This document shows positions 8,117-17,262 of a stretch of 64,000 nucleotides of DNA, in pieces. Below the pieces are notes generated by a model. That model did not search any database and had not been told where the DNA came from. It saw only the letters and a list, made by a program, of their open reading frames with translations. The DNA comes from Micromonospora pisi. Its GTDB lineage: Bacteria > Actinomycetota > Actinomycetes > Mycobacteriales > Micromonosporaceae. Within the stretch, counting starts at the first letter, position 1. Every line of letters starts with the position of its first letter. The stretch spans positions 8,060,001 to 8,124,000 of the forward strand of contig NZ_RBKT01000001.1 of the NCBI RefSeq assembly GCF_003633685.1, written 5' to 3'. The translations under genes were made by a program, and so were the position numbers.

Positions 8117-8978
8117 CGGACTCCCGCAGGGTCTGGGCGGCTACCGACTTGGCGTCTCGGCCGAGCCGGTGGAGCAGCAGTCCGGTGAGTACCCCGGCGG
8201 CGACCGCCGGATCGGCCGGATGTGGCGGCGCGGTGGGATTCCTCGGGGGCGGCATCCGGCAGACCCGGCTCAGCGCCGTCTCGAGCACCTCGGCCGGAAG
8301 GCCCGGCAGCAGGTCGCGGGCCCTGCCGGTGAGCTCGCCCCGCAGCCGGGGCAGGTCCTGCGCCCGGGGCGGGTGTCCGAGCAGTTCGGCGGCCAGGTCG
8401 CGGAGCATCGGCGGCGCCACCGCGGCCATGCCGAGTCCCACGTCGGCCGGTACGTCCCGCAGTTGGGCGTGCAGTTGGCCGCGGTCGTCGGCGCGTACCC
8501 GCTCGGCCACCCGGCGCAGCAACTCCTCGGCGTCGGTGATCTCGCGGTCGGGTTTCGCGCCGGGGGCGTCGCGTTGGCCGGTCAGCTCGGTCACCCGTAC
8601 CGACCACCAGCGGTGGACCGGCCCGGCTTCGCCGCGTGGCTCGGGTACGGGGCCCGGTCCGGCGGTCGGCGGATCGTCGGTCGGTTCCCGCCGTGCGGGT
8701 TGCCCGGCGGCCGGCGGCCCGTCGCCGGCCAGCCCGATCGCGGCCAGGTACGCGGCGAACTGGTCCTGTGCCACCCGTAGCACGTGACCGGCGGTCTCGG
8801 CGTGTTCGGTGGCGGCCGACAGTTCGGGTACGCCCATCGGGTCGGACGACTCCTGCCGGACCCAACGCAGCCGGTCGGCGGCCTGTCGGAGCCGGTCCAG
8901 CGCCTCCGTCACCTGGGCCACCGGCAGTTCGTCGGCGGCGGCCCGTACCAGCGCGCCCAGTTCCTCCACGATGGACAT
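8109..8978 (-). CDS. uncharacterised helical protein of the FtsK-like operon
   Basis: A 289-residue soluble protein with no signal peptide. Residues 1-90 are helical and amphipathic (EELGALVRAAADELPVAQVTEAL), 91-120 a Pro-rich linker, and the rest helical with WWSVRVTELTG and LRDLAAELLGHPPRAQDLP as distinctive stretches. It begins 7 bases after the small WXG100-sized gene and overlaps the ATPase by 8 bases, so the three are translated together. I recognise no domain. The order small helical protein, this protein, ATPase suggests a chaperone or adaptor role, which is inference only. Confidence 0.7.
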   Translation of the reverse strand: MSIVEELGALVRAAADELPVAQVTEALDRLRQAADRLRWVRQESSDPMGVPELSAATEHAETAGHVLRVAQDQFAAYLAAIGLAGDGPPAAGQPARREPTDDPPTAGPGPVPEPRGEAGPVHRWWSVRVTELTGQRDAPGAKPDREITDAEELLRRVAERVRADDRGQLHAQLRDVPADVGLGMAAVAPPMLRDLAAELLGHPPRAQDLPRLRGELTGRARDLLPGLPAEVLETALSRVCRMPPPRNPTAPPHPADPAVAAGVLTGLLLHRLGRDAKSVAAQTLRESDG

Positions 8979-8985
8979 GGGCGGC

Positions 8986-9246
8986 TCAGAGCGTCGAGAC
9001 GTAGAGCTGTGCCTGCTCCACCGCGGCGAGGGTGGCGGAGAGACATTCCTCCAACTCCTGCGACGCCTGGGTCAGCGACGCCTGTGCGGCACTGACGGTC
9101 TCGTGCCCACTACCCTCCAACGCGCCGGCCAGCGTCTGCTGTGCCTCGGTCAGCTTCTCGCTGGCCGCCTGCACAGCGGTCTGGCCCTCGGTGATCTGCT
9201 GGAGGGCGGCATCGATGGCTGCTTTCAGCTCGGCGACGCTCGCCAC
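8986..9246 (-). CDS. 86-residue helical protein, WXG100-like in size
   Basis: First gene of the operon. The 86-residue product is predicted to be two long helices joined near residues 46-50 (GSGHE), rich in Ala, Gln and Glu with heptad spacing (AELKAAIDAALQQITEGQTA). That size and hairpin shape are those of ESAT-6/WXG100 proteins secreted by EssC-type ATPases, but no Trp-X-Gly turn and no C-terminal YxxxD/E signal is present. The GTG start has AGGAGG at an ideal spacing, so expression should be strong relative to the downstream genes. It could equally be a structural or tail-anchoring coiled coil. Confidence 0.75.
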   Translation of the reverse strand: MASVAELKAAIDAALQQITEGQTAVQAASEKLTEAQQTLAGALEGSGHETVSAAQASLTQASQELEECLSATLAAVEQAQLYVSTL

Positions 9247-9442
9247 GGCGAACCTCCTGGGGGCGGGCGGAGAGGGTTTTCATTAGAAGGTAATGCCCTT
9301 CTGGGGTCAACATATCCGGGTGGGCGGTTCACACCCGGCTGTCCGTTCCGGCGCGGCTTGCGGGTTTTTACGAAGTACGAGGTCGGACCAGGCGGGCCGG
9401 GATGGTGGGCAGCATTCAGTCGGATCTCCGACAGTCTGTCCG

Positions 9443-9826
9443 TCAGTTTTCGGGGCGGAGCCAGCGCGGTCCACGTACCTCCGCGCCCAGCGCGGTCACC
9501 CGGGAGCGCAGTTCGCGGTCGGCCGTGACCACGACGCAGCGCCGCCCCGGTGCCTCCTCCCGGACCAGGTCCACGATCCGGTCGTCGCCGGAACCCGGCG
9601 CCGGCACCACCCGGACCCGGTCGCTGCCGGGTACGTCCCGGGCCGCCCCCTCGACCACGAGCACCACCTCGAGTGGCGTCGGCAGGTCCGGCAGCCCGGT
9701 CTCGGTGAGCTCGGCCAAGGTGTCCCGCAACCGGGCCGCGGCACCGGCCCGGTCCCGCCACCAGCCGTCCGGGCGGGAACCCATCACGTTGGCGGCGTCC
9801 ACCACCAGTAGCAGCTCGGCGTTCAT
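9443..9826 (-). CDS. NYN/PIN-like domain protein (putative RNase)
   Basis: A 127-residue single-domain protein of the NYN/YacP (PIN-like nuclease) fold. It opens with LLLVVDAANVMGSRPDGWW, whose Asp and Asn belong to the metal site, and has GDDRIVDLV and VVVTADRELRSRV with the further acidic residues, ending in GAEVRGPRWL. Members are thought to cleave or handle structured RNA. The ATG at 9826 gives the family's typical start; a longer frame up to 9928 has no ribosome site and runs into the divergent ClpC-like promoter. It is transcribed away from the ClpC-like gene with 89 bases between them. Confidence 0.85.
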   Translation of the reverse strand: MNAELLLVVDAANVMGSRPDGWWRDRAGAAARLRDTLAELTETGLPDLPTPLEVVLVVEGAARDVPGSDRVRVVPAPGSGDDRIVDLVREEAPGRRCVVVTADRELRSRVTALGAEVRGPRWLRPEN

Positions 9827-9915
9827 GTGCCCAGCCTGCCACCACCGCACGTTTGTCGGGCCGGCCGCCGGGTAGGCCACGCCGACCGTGTCGCGCCCGT
9901 TGAGGGGGACCAGAG

Positions 9916-12480
9916 ATGACGCAGCCACCCGGTGACTCCGGCGTTGACCCCTGGGACGAGTTCCTGGCCCGATACTTCGGGCGCGGCGAGGGGCGCCGGC
10001 CCGCCCACCGGGTGGACATCACCCGGCTGATGACCGCCGACGCCCGGGAACTGCTCGCCGACGCCGCCCGCCGGGCCGCCTCCGCCTCCAGCAGCGACCT
10101 CGACACCGACCACCTGCTCTGGGCCGCGTTGCAGCGCGAGCCGCTGCGTGAGCTGGTCCGCCGGGCCGGGGCCGACCCGGACGCGCTGGCCGGCGCGCTC
10201 GGCGGCCAGCAGCGCCAGGCCGAGCCCGCGCCGCACGGGCAGGTTCCGCCGAACCTCTCGCTGACCCCGGCCGCGAAGCGGGCGCTGCTCGACGCCCACC
10301 AGCTCTCCCGGGCCATGGGCGCCTCCTACATCGGGCCGGAGCACATCCTGATGGCCCTGCCGCTCAACCCGGAGTCACCGGCCGGGCGGATGCTCGCCGC
10401 CGGTCGGATCCAGCCGCAGGCGTTGCAGAACGCCAACTCGGAACGGTCCGGCGCCCCGACGCCCAAGCCGGACCGGGGCACCCCGACCCTGGACCAGTAC
10501 GCCCAGGACCTCACCGACCTGGCCCGCGCCGACGAGATCGACCCGGTCATCGGTCGGGCCGACGAGATCGAACAGGCGGTCGAGATCCTCTCCCGCCGCA
10601 CCAAGAACAACCCGGTGCTGATCGGTGAGGCCGGCGTCGGCAAGACCGCGATCGTCGAAGGGTTGGCCGAGCGGATCGCCGACGGGGACGTACCAAGGAC
10701 CCTGCTCGGCAAGCGGGTGGTGCAGTTGGACCTGGCCGGTCTGGTCGCCGGCACCCGCTACCGGGGCGACTTCGAGGAGCGGTTGAAGAAGGTCATCGAC
10801 GAGATCCGGGCCCACGGCGAAGAGCTCATCGTCTTCCTCGACGAACTGCACACCCTGGTCGGGGCCGGCGGCGCGGGCAGCGAGGGCGGCATGGACGCCA
10901 GCAACATGCTCAAGCCCGCGCTGGCCCGAGGCGAGCTACGGGTGGTCGGCGCGACCACGTTGAACGAGTACCGGCGGTACATCGAGAAGGACGCGGCACT
11001 GGCCCGGCGGTTCCAGCCGGTGCTGGTACCGGAGCCGTCGGTCGACGACACGGTGGCGATCCTGCGCGGCCTGCGTGACCGCTACGAGGCACACCACCAG
11101 GTGCGGTTCACCGACGAGGCCCTGGTCGCCGCCGCCGAACTCTCCGACCGGTACCTGACCGACCGCTTCCTGCCGGACAAGGCGATCGACCTGCTCGACC
11201 AGGCCGGAGCACGGGTACGGCTGCGTACCCGGACCCCGGACAGCGACGTACGCGACCTCGAGCGGGAACTGGAGGACCTGCGCCGGGACAAGGAACAGGC
11301 GGTCGCCGACGAGCAGTACGAGCGGGCGTCCCAGTTGCGCGACCGGCTCCAGAACGTACAGGAGCAGATCGAGGCGTCCCGTGGCGACAACGGTCGCAAC
11401 CAGGTTCCCGAGGTACGGCCACAGGAGATCGCCGAGGTGGTCTCCCGGGCCACCGGCATCCCGGTCAGCCAGCTCACCGAGGAGGAACGCGACCGGCTGC
11501 TGCGGCTGGAGGGACACCTGCACGAGCGGATCGTCGGCCAGGACGACGCGGTCAACGCGGTGGCCGAGGCGGTACGGCGGTCCCGTACCGGGCTGGCGGA
11601 TCCGGACCGCCCGATGGGCAGCTTCCTCTTCCTCGGCCCGACCGGGGTGGGCAAGACCGAGCTGGCACGGGCCCTGGCCGAGGCGTTGTTCGGCGAGTCC
11701 GACCGGATGATCCGCCTCGACATGAGCGAGTTCCAGGAGCGGCACACGGTCAGCCGGCTGGTCGGCGCCCCGCCCGGATACGTCGGCTACGAGGAGGCGG
11801 GCCAGCTCACCGAGGCGGTACGCCGCCGACCGTACGCGGTGGTGCTGCTCGACGAGATCGAGAAGGCGCACCCGGACGTGTTCAACATCCTGCTCCAGGT
11901 CCTCGACGACGGCCGGCTCACCGACAGCCAGGGCCGTACGGTCAACTTCCGTAACACCGTACTGATCATGACGAGCAACCTCGGTTCGGAACTGATCACC
12001 GGCACCCAGCGCAGTGTCGGCTTCGGCGGGGACGGGGCCGAGGAGGAGAGCGCCGAGCTGCGGGAGCGGCTGATGCGCCGGCTCCAGGAGCACTTCCGAC
12101 CCGAGTTCCTCAACCGGATCGACGAGGTGATCATCTTCCGGCGGTTGGAGAGCGAGCAACTGCGGCAGATCACCGAGCTGCTGCTCGAGGAAACCAGGCA
12201 GCGGCTGCACGCCCAGGACATCGTCGTCGACTTCACCACCCCCGGCGTCGACTGGATCGCCGAGCACGGCTACCAACCGGAGTTCGGCGCCCGGCCGCTG
12301 CGCCGGACCATTCAGCGCGAGATCGACAACCGGCTGTCGCGGATGTTGCTGGACGGCTCGCTCGCGCCCGGTCAGCGGATCACGATCGACGCCGCTGACG
12401 GTGCGCTCACCTTCGACGTGTCGGACAGCGGCCGGGGTAGCGGCCGCAACCCGACCCCGGCGTCGGCGAGCGCCGAGTGA
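9916..12480 (+). CDS. ClpC-like AAA+ unfoldase/disaggregase with divergent N-domain
   Basis: An 854-residue Hsp100 protein that uses ATP to thread and unfold proteins. Order: a Clp N-domain preceded by an unusual ~30-residue extension ([20 protein letters not shown]), AAA1 with Walker A GEAGVGKT (237-244) and Walker B IVFLDE, a UVR motif ([14 protein letters not shown], about 450-465), and AAA2 with Walker A GPTGVGKT (574-581), VVLLDE and [13 protein letters not shown]. The short middle segment with UVR is ClpC-type, not the long ClpB M-domain. The normal actinobacterial ClpC opens MFERFTDRARRV, so this is probably a second paralogue. No ClpP-binding loop could be confidently assigned. GAGGGGGA precedes the ATG. 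Confidence 0.92.
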   Translation: MTQPPGDSGVDPWDEFLARYFGRGEGRRPAHRVDITRLMTADARELLADAARRAASASSSDLDTDHLLWAALQREPLRELVRRAGADPDALAGALGGQQRQAEPAPHGQVPPNLSLTPAAKRALLDAHQLSRAMGASYIGPEHILMALPLNPESPAGRMLAAGRIQPQALQNANSERSGAPTPKPDRGTPTLDQYAQDLTDLARADEIDPVIGRADEIEQAVEILSRRTKNNPVLIGEAGVGKTAIVEGLAERIADGDVPRTLLGKRVVQLDLAGLVAGTRYRGDFEERLKKVIDEIRAHGEELIVFLDELHTLVGAGGAGSEGGMDASNMLKPALARGELRVVGATTLNEYRRYIEKDAALARRFQPVLVPEPSVDDTVAILRGLRDRYEAHHQVRFTDEALVAAAELSDRYLTDRFLPDKAIDLLDQAGARVRLRTRTPDSDVRDLERELEDLRRDKEQAVADEQYERASQLRDRLQNVQEQIEASRGDNGRNQVPEVRPQEIAEVVSRATGIPVSQLTEEERDRLLRLEGHLHERIVGQDDAVNAVAEAVRRSRTGLADPDRPMGSFLFLGPTGVGKTELARALAEALFGESDRMIRLDMSEFQERHTVSRLVGAPPGYVGYEEAGQLTEAVRRRPYAVVLLDEIEKAHPDVFNILLQVLDDGRLTDSQGRTVNFRNTVLIMTSNLGSELITGTQRSVGFGGDGAEEESAELRERLMRRLQEHFRPEFLNRIDEVIIFRRLESEQLRQITELLLEETRQRLHAQDIVVDFTTPGVDWIAEHGYQPEFGARPLRRTIQREIDNRLSRMLLDGSLAPGQRITIDAADGALTFDVSDSGRGSGRNPTPASASAE

Positions 12481-12601
12481 GGACCGACGCCGGTCGACAC
12501 CGGGACCGCTGGCGGCACCGGAGTACGGGGCCAGCCGGGCCGGTACCGGGAGCGGAAATGGCCCTGGAACGGGCCACGGGGATGGCGAGGGGAGTCGGAC
12601 G

Positions 12602-12799
12602 TTGAGTCAACCTGAGGAGATCCGGGAGAAGAGCCCGAAAACGGACGCCGTCCTGCATCCGCCGACCGCCAACCCGGACCGGACACAGCTACGGGACGAG
12701 CGGGACCGGCCGGACCGTACGGGGTCCGACCAGGAGGGGCCGGACCGGGGCGAGGACGAACCGGCGGGTACGCCGCCGACTTCCCGGAAGGAGCCGTGA
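12602..12799 (+). CDS. small acidic disordered protein
   Basis: A 65-residue, strongly hydrophilic product (SQPEEIREKSPKTDAVLHPP near the start, then Asp/Arg/Gly repeats). I chose TTG at 12602 because GAGGGGAG lies 7 bases upstream; the frame stays open further back to 12401 but overlaps the ClpC-like gene without a ribosome site. Its stop overlaps the next gene's ATG by one base, which argues that it is translated and coupled. No domain is recognisable. Confidence 0.5.
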   Translation: MSQPEEIREKSPKTDAVLHPPTANPDRTQLRDERDRPDRTGSDQEGPDRGEDEPAGTPPTSRKEP

Positions 12800-13149
12800 T
12801 GGCCCGCGAGCAGCGAGTCGAGCCCGAGGTCGAGCAGTTGTGGCAGGTCTTCCACGACCGGGTCAACGTCACCTCGGAACAGTTGCGTACCTGGTTGATG
12901 ACCCAGGGGTCGGGGGAGGAGGCGTTCGGGCCGGGGCCGGATCTCAACCTGCCCGAGCCGGGCCGGCAGATCCTCGCCGTGAAGCGCAAGCGCAAGGTCG
13001 ACCTGACCCCGGGCGACATCGACGTGATGCGGGAGACGGTGGACGGGATCGAGGAACTTCTCGAGGCCCGTCCCGACGGCGGCCTCTCCGACGAGGGCTG
13101 GCGCCGGTCCCTGCTCGACCTGGGGCACGACCCGATGCTCGACCACTAG
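12799..13149 (+). CDS. DUF3140 family protein
   Basis: A 116-residue protein of the DUF3140 family, sometimes annotated as a DNA-binding protein. It begins VEPEVEQLWQVFHDRVNVT, followed by LRTWLMTQGSGEEAF and ILAVKRKRKVDLTPGDIDVM, with the Lys/Arg cluster RKRKVDL as a possible nucleic-acid contact. The ATG at 12799 is preceded by GGAAGGAG; a GTG one codon earlier is less likely. It is coupled to the preceding small acidic protein. The biochemical role is unknown. Confidence 0.8.
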   Translation: MAREQRVEPEVEQLWQVFHDRVNVTSEQLRTWLMTQGSGEEAFGPGPDLNLPEPGRQILAVKRKRKVDLTPGDIDVMRETVDGIEELLEARPDGGLSDEGWRRSLLDLGHDPMLDH

Positions 13150-13169
13150 ACCGGGTCAGGTTCGGGCGG

Positions 13170-13206
13170 AACCCGAACAGGGTCCGGGCCGGACCCTGTT
13201 CGGGTT
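13170..13206. terminator. 17-bp perfect hairpin between converging genes
   Basis: AACCCGAACAGGGTCCG and its exact complement are separated by GGC. It lies 21 bases after the DUF3140 stop and 27 bases from the stop of the leftward gene, so it can serve both transcripts. No T-run is present on either side. Confidence 0.8.
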
Positions 13207-13232
13207 GGAACGTGTGGGCCGGGTGGCGGGGG

Positions 13233-13469
13233 TCAGGCGCCGCCGATGTCTGGGGCGTCGAAGCCGGCGCCCTCGGCGGCGTCCTGCCGCTCGGTCCGGA
13301 ACGCCTCCTCGCGGGCCAGCAGGGCGGCGTACTCGGCCACGTCGGCCGGGGTCGGCACCTCGGGCGCCCGACGCAGGAACGCCTCCACGTCGCGGGAGGC
13401 CGCGGTGTGGGCGGCGGCGATCCGGCGGGCGTTCTCGCGGGCGTCCCCACCGGGGATCAGGTCGGTCAT
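13233..13469 (-). CDS. small uncharacterised helical protein
   Basis: A 78-residue soluble protein (MTDLIPGGDARENARRIAAA then HTAASRDVEAFLRRAPEV). It is helical with a Glu/Arg-rich second half and ends in a short acidic tail. No domain is recognised. The ATG at 13469 is the first in frame after an upstream stretch without a ribosome site; GGTAGAG at a short distance is a weak candidate. It faces the DUF3140 gene across a shared terminator and is not obviously linked to the protease further left. Confidence 0.55.
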   Translation of the reverse strand: MTDLIPGGDARENARRIAAAHTAASRDVEAFLRRAPEVPTPADVAEYAALLAREEAFRTERQDAAEGAGFDAPDIGGA

Positions 13470-13651
13470 GTCTCTACCGGTACCCGGTTCCGGGCGGTTC
13501 GCACCTGGTCGGACCGGTAGGAGCGATCGTTGGCCACGGGGGTGGGCCACAGCCGTCGTCACCGTGGACCTGAACCGGAGGTCGAGGTCGAGGTTCAGGG
13601 CGGGTCGCGGGGTGCGTACCTGCGACCCGCCCTGAACCGGGCGATGTGCCG

Positions 13652-15136
13652 TTACGGGTTGGTGATGGCGAGTGAGTAGCTGCCCGAGCCGCTGTACGCG
13701 TAGACGTCGTAGCGGTAGTAACCGGCGGTGCCGTTGTACGTGATCGTCTCGTCCGCGCTGGCGCTCTCACCCGCGGCCACGTCGACCCAGGCGCTGCCGT
13801 TCCACTTCTGCAGGTAGAGGTCGAAGTCCACCCCGGACGGACCGTCCAGGCAGCCGCGGTGGGTGCCGGAAACAGTCGACTGGTAGTAGCTGCCGTTCGG
13901 CTGGAACTGGCTGTTGGCGCTGGTCACCGAACCGCTGTAGGTGGCCTCGTAGCCGGTGCAGCCGGTCGGCGGCGGGTCGCCGCCACCGCTGCCCGTACGC
14001 AGCGTGAGGCCGTAGACCGAGAGGATCTCGTTCACCGGCTGGAAGTAGGTCGTCCCGCCGGAGGAGCAGTTGCCGGAGCCGCCAGAGGTGACGCCCTGGG
14101 CCTGCTGGCCGGAGAGCCAGGAGCCGCCCGAGTCGCCCGGCTCGGCGCAGGCGTTGGTACGGGTCAGGCCCGAGACCGTGCCCTGCGGGTAGGTCACCGA
14201 CGAGTTCTTCGCCTGTACGGTGCCGCACCGCCAGCCGGTGGTCGACCCGGAGCGGCAGATCGACGCGCCGACGGCCGACTCGGTGGAGCCGGCCACGGTC
14301 GTGTTCCCGCCGGCGTAGTTGTTCACCCACGGCTGCGGGGTCCAGTTCGAGTTGGTCTGCACCCAGGCGTAGTCGTTGCCCGGGAACGAGGATCCCCGGA
14401 AGGTGCCCTGGCTGACCTGGTTGAAGCCCTGGGTGGCGGTGCCGGTGGTGCCGCAGTGGCCAGCGGTGACGAAGCCGCCGGTCACCGAGAAGCCGACCGA
14501 GCACCGGCCGCCGCCCATGTAGTAGGCGTCGCCGCCGCGTACGTCGTAGTACGGGACCGGCGACTCGGTGGTGGGGACCAGCCGTACCGCCGAGCTGTCC
14601 ACCCCGCTGGCCTTGACGAAGCTGCCCGCTCCGGCGGTGTCTCCCTTCGCCAGCACCACCACGGTGTTGCTGGCGACGTCGACGTACCAACCGGCGACCG
14701 TCGCCGAGGTCACCTTCGCCGAGGCGCGGTCGAGGCCGCTCTTGACCGCGTCGAGTTCGGCCGCGCTGCGGGCGACCACCTTGGCCACGGCGCCGGCCGC
14801 GGTGACCCGGGTGGTCAGGGCCGTGTCGGTGACCGCGACCACCAGGTCGCCGCTCTCGGCGCTCACCCAGCCGCCGGCGTAGCCTCGGCCGAGTGCCTTG
14901 CGCAGGTCGGCGTCGGTCCGGCTGGCCTTGTCGTCGCGGGCGATCCGTGCCTTCGCCTCGCTGGCCGTCAGACCGAGGTCGCGCTGCATGGCGGCGAGCA
15001 TCTCGGGGCTCGCGGCGGCGCCGACCGCGCTCCTGGATCCGTTACCGGGGGCCGCGGTCGCGGGTAGGGCCACGACCGGGACAACACCGGCGGGCAGCAG
15101 GATGACCGCTGCCGCTGCGGCGAGTCTTCGCTTCAT
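13652..15136 (-). CDS. secreted chymotrypsin-like (S1, streptogrisin-type) protease with C-terminal PPC-like domain
   Basis: A 494-residue extracellular endopeptidase precursor. A Sec signal peptide (residues 1-29, ending ALPATAA) is followed by an alpha-lytic/streptogrisin-type pro-region to about residue 190, which acts as a folding helper. The protease domain has the catalytic triad H227 (TAGHCG), D255 (GNDYAWV) and S336 (GDSGGSW). A Gly/Pro linker leads to a ~100-residue beta domain (CTGYEATYSGSV to YSLAITNP) resembling pre-peptidase C-terminal (PPC) domains, probably for substrate or surface binding. It appears monocistronic. The family assignment is firm; specificity is not. Confidence 0.93.
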   Translation of the reverse strand: MKRRLAAAAAVILLPAGVVPVVALPATAAPGNGSRSAVGAAASPEMLAAMQRDLGLTASEAKARIARDDKASRTDADLRKALGRGYAGGWVSAESGDLVVAVTDTALTTRVTAAGAVAKVVARSAAELDAVKSGLDRASAKVTSATVAGWYVDVASNTVVVLAKGDTAGAGSFVKASGVDSSAVRLVPTTESPVPYYDVRGGDAYYMGGGRCSVGFSVTGGFVTAGHCGTTGTATQGFNQVSQGTFRGSSFPGNDYAWVQTNSNWTPQPWVNNYAGGNTTVAGSTESAVGASICRSGSTTGWRCGTVQAKNSSVTYPQGTVSGLTRTNACAEPGDSGGSWLSGQQAQGVTSGGSGNCSSGGTTYFQPVNEILSVYGLTLRTGSGGGDPPPTGCTGYEATYSGSVTSANSQFQPNGSYYQSTVSGTHRGCLDGPSGVDFDLYLQKWNGSAWVDVAAGESASADETITYNGTAGYYRYDVYAYSGSGSYSLAITNP

Positions 15137-15475
15137 CCGTTCGTCTCCTTGGGGGTGTGCCGGATCCGGTCGGGACAGGGCCGCCGTCGAGCCGGGCGGT
15201 ACGCGGTGAGCGAGCGGAAACGGGGTTGCCTCGCCCGACCACGGCGACCGGGGGTGTCGGGCCCGGATAGCCGGCGGTGCGGATGGTCCGGGTGCACCGC
15301 TGACCGGGGATCAGTCCCGGTGCCGGCGGCCGTCACGCCACCAGTTGGGCCTGGATCGAGCGGGGCAGGCCTAACCTAACGGCGACTTAATCGACGCAGG
15401 TATATCTCACCTAGCTCATACCGTGACGGGCCACGGGCCGCGGGCCACGGGCGGTGCGGCCCCCGGCGACAGGGG
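15137..15475. other. intergenic region between LysR and protease genes
   Basis: Holds the leader of the leftward protease gene and the 3' end of the LysR transcript. The stretch 15371-15425 is AT-richer than its surroundings and is the best place for a promoter. I see no gene in it. Confidence 0.5.
15361..15379 (-). promoter_or_regulatory. half-match to an IdeR/DmdR iron box
   Basis: On the minus strand TTAGGTTAGGC is followed by bases that no longer fit the 19-bp iron-box consensus; I count 13 of 19 positions. The left half is perfect. It lies about 225 bases upstream of the protease start. One good half-site is weak evidence for iron control. Confidence 0.2.
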
Positions 15476-16447
15476 TCAGGCGGCGGCCATCTGCTGCGGT
15501 CCGAAGGCCGGGTTGCGTGCGAGCCAGGCGAGGTAGTCGGGGTTGCGGTGGAGCGAGTCGGTGTACGCCGCCACCGCGTGCCCGAGAACCCGGTCGGCGA
15601 TCCGGGCCGCCGGGGCGTCCGGGTGCCAGCCGAGCAGCAACCGCCAGCGCAGCGGCGCGTCGGCCAACGGTCGGGTCACCAGACCGGAGAACGGTCGGAA
15701 GGTGGCCTGCGCCAGCGCCACCGCCTCGCCCGCGTCCACCAGGTCCAGACAGCCCCGGACGTCGGTCTCGTACATCTTGCGGGGGGTGAACCCGGCCCGC
15801 GCGCAGGCCGCCGCGAAGCAGTCGCCGAAGCAGCCGTCGCCGGGCGCGACCGCCCACTGCTCGTCCCTGAGCATCGCCAGGCTGACCTCGTCGACGGCGG
15901 CGAGCGGGTGCGCCTCGGGCAGGACGACGAAAATCGCGTCGATGGCGATCGCCCGCCAGGTCAGCCCGAACTCGGCCGACGGGGTGGCGTCACCGCAGAC
16001 CCCGGCCAGCGCGTAGTCGAGCCGCCCGCCGAGCACCATCTGGGCCAGCTCGTCGACGTACCAGGACGCGTACGTGCTGATCTGGGCGTGCGGCTGGTCG
16101 GCGGCGAGCCGGTGCACGAGGCGGCCGATGAGTGGGCTGTTCACTCCGCCGAACCGGTAACGGCTCAGGGTCGTACCGGTGCCGGCTAGCCGGGCGGCCT
16201 CGTCCTGAAGCCCCTTCATCGCGGGCAGCAGCACCCGGGCCCGGGCGAGTACCAGTTCGCCGAGGGCGGTCGGGCGGGCGCCGCGACGGTCCCGTTCGAA
16301 CAGTGGCCCACCGAGGGTGCGCTCGATGCGCTGGAGCTGCGCGGTGAGGGCCGGTTGGGCCAGTCCCAGGGCCGAGGCGGCCTTGGTCACGCTGCCAGTC
16401 TCCGCGATGGCGCAGACCACCTTCAGGTGTCGCAGCTCCAGGTTCAT
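15476..16447 (-). CDS. LysR-family transcriptional regulator
   Basis: A 323-residue LysR-type regulator. The winged helix is at residues 1-65 (MNLELRHLKVVCAIAETGSV, then AASALGLAQPALTAQLQRIE), with a linker helix and a type-2 periplasmic fold effector domain from about 95 (FGGVNSPLIGRLVHRL) to 300. The ATG at 16447 has no Shine-Dalgarno, suggesting a leaderless message. LysR genes often control a divergent neighbour, but here the ThuA-like gene on its 5' side runs in the same direction, so the target is unclear. The effector cannot be predicted. Confidence 0.9.
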   Translation of the reverse strand: MNLELRHLKVVCAIAETGSVTKAASALGLAQPALTAQLQRIERTLGGPLFERDRRGARPTALGELVLARARVLLPAMKGLQDEAARLAGTGTTLSRYRFGGVNSPLIGRLVHRLAADQPHAQISTYASWYVDELAQMVLGGRLDYALAGVCGDATPSAEFGLTWRAIAIDAIFVVLPEAHPLAAVDEVSLAMLRDEQWAVAPGDGCFGDCFAAACARAGFTPRKMYETDVRGCLDLVDAGEAVALAQATFRPFSGLVTRPLADAPLRWRLLLGWHPDAPAARIADRVLGHAVAAYTDSLHRNPDYLAWLARNPAFGPQQMAAA

Positions 16448-16547
16448 AGCGTGACGGTAGGACTATGACGGGATCTACGGGAAGACCTTCGGCCGGTGAA
16501 AGATCCCCCAAACGAAAAGTAAAAAGTAACCGAACGGACACCCAGGA

Positions 16548-17222
16548 CTAACGGGCTGCCCAGAGCAGCCCACGCTCGGTGATGGCGCGGACCTCGGGGA
16601 CGTCGAAGTCGTCCAGTTTGTGGCCGACCGTCGAGACAAAAACCCGTCCCGCGCCCCAGTTCCGGGTCCACACGGCGGGGAACGTGACCGCCCGCCGCCA
16701 CGGCGTCCCCGAGGCCGCCCCGGCACCGTCGGCGGGCTCGGTGTCGAAGGTGACCGTGGCGAGTACGTCGTTGAGCGGATCCGTCAGCACCCAGTACTTC
16801 TCGGTGTGCAGCCGGACCGGGCCGATTCCGGCGACCACCGGATGGTCGGCCCGGTCCGGCGCGACGGTCAGTTCATGATGGACGAAGCCGGGCGGATGGT
16901 GCACGAAGACGCCGCCGGTGAGCTGGTGGTAGGTGGTGTGGTGGAAGGCGCCCACGATCCCGCCGTGCCAGCCGGCGAAACCGGTGCCGGCGCGGACCGC
17001 CTCGGCCAGACCGTCGGCCTGGGCGTCGGTGATGGTGCCGATCGACCAGCACTGCACGACCAGGTCGGCGGCGGCGAGTCGGGCGGCGTCGGTGTAGACG
17101 TCGAGGTCGGAGTGGACCTCGACGGCGAAGCCCCGGTCCCGCAGGAAGGGGATGAACAGCTCCGTCGCCTGCACCGGAACGTGTCCGTCCCAGCCTCCAC
17201 GCACCACGATCGCGTCCCGCAC
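16548..17222 (-). CDS. ThuA-like domain protein
   Basis: A 224-residue protein of the ThuA family (class I glutamine-amidotransferase-like fold), linked in other bacteria to sugar and trehalose use. Landmarks are IVVRGGWDGHVPVQATELF, the central GFAGWHGGIVGAF with its Trp-His-Gly elbow, HPPGFVHHELTV, and WTRNWGAGRVFVSTVGH near the end. The classical catalytic Cys of amidotransferases is absent, as is normal for ThuA. The GTG start has GGAGG about 10 bases upstream. It is separated by 40 bases from the hemerythrin gene upstream and might be cotranscribed with it. Substrate unknown. Confidence 0.88.
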   Translation of the reverse strand: MRDAIVVRGGWDGHVPVQATELFIPFLRDRGFAVEVHSDLDVYTDAARLAAADLVVQCWSIGTITDAQADGLAEAVRAGTGFAGWHGGIVGAFHHTTYHQLTGGVFVHHPPGFVHHELTVAPDRADHPVVAGIGPVRLHTEKYWVLTDPLNDVLATVTFDTEPADGAGAASGTPWRRAVTFPAVWTRNWGAGRVFVSTVGHKLDDFDVPEVRAITERGLLWAAR

Positions 17223-17262
17223 CGCTTACCGTCCTCCGCCGCCGGACCCGGCGGCATCCGGG

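Noticed and set aside
5456-8188. 910-codon plus-strand frame opposite the FtsK-like gene
   Set aside because: Low-complexity Gly/Arg/Pro-rich shadow; the minus strand carries Walker motifs and coupled neighbours.
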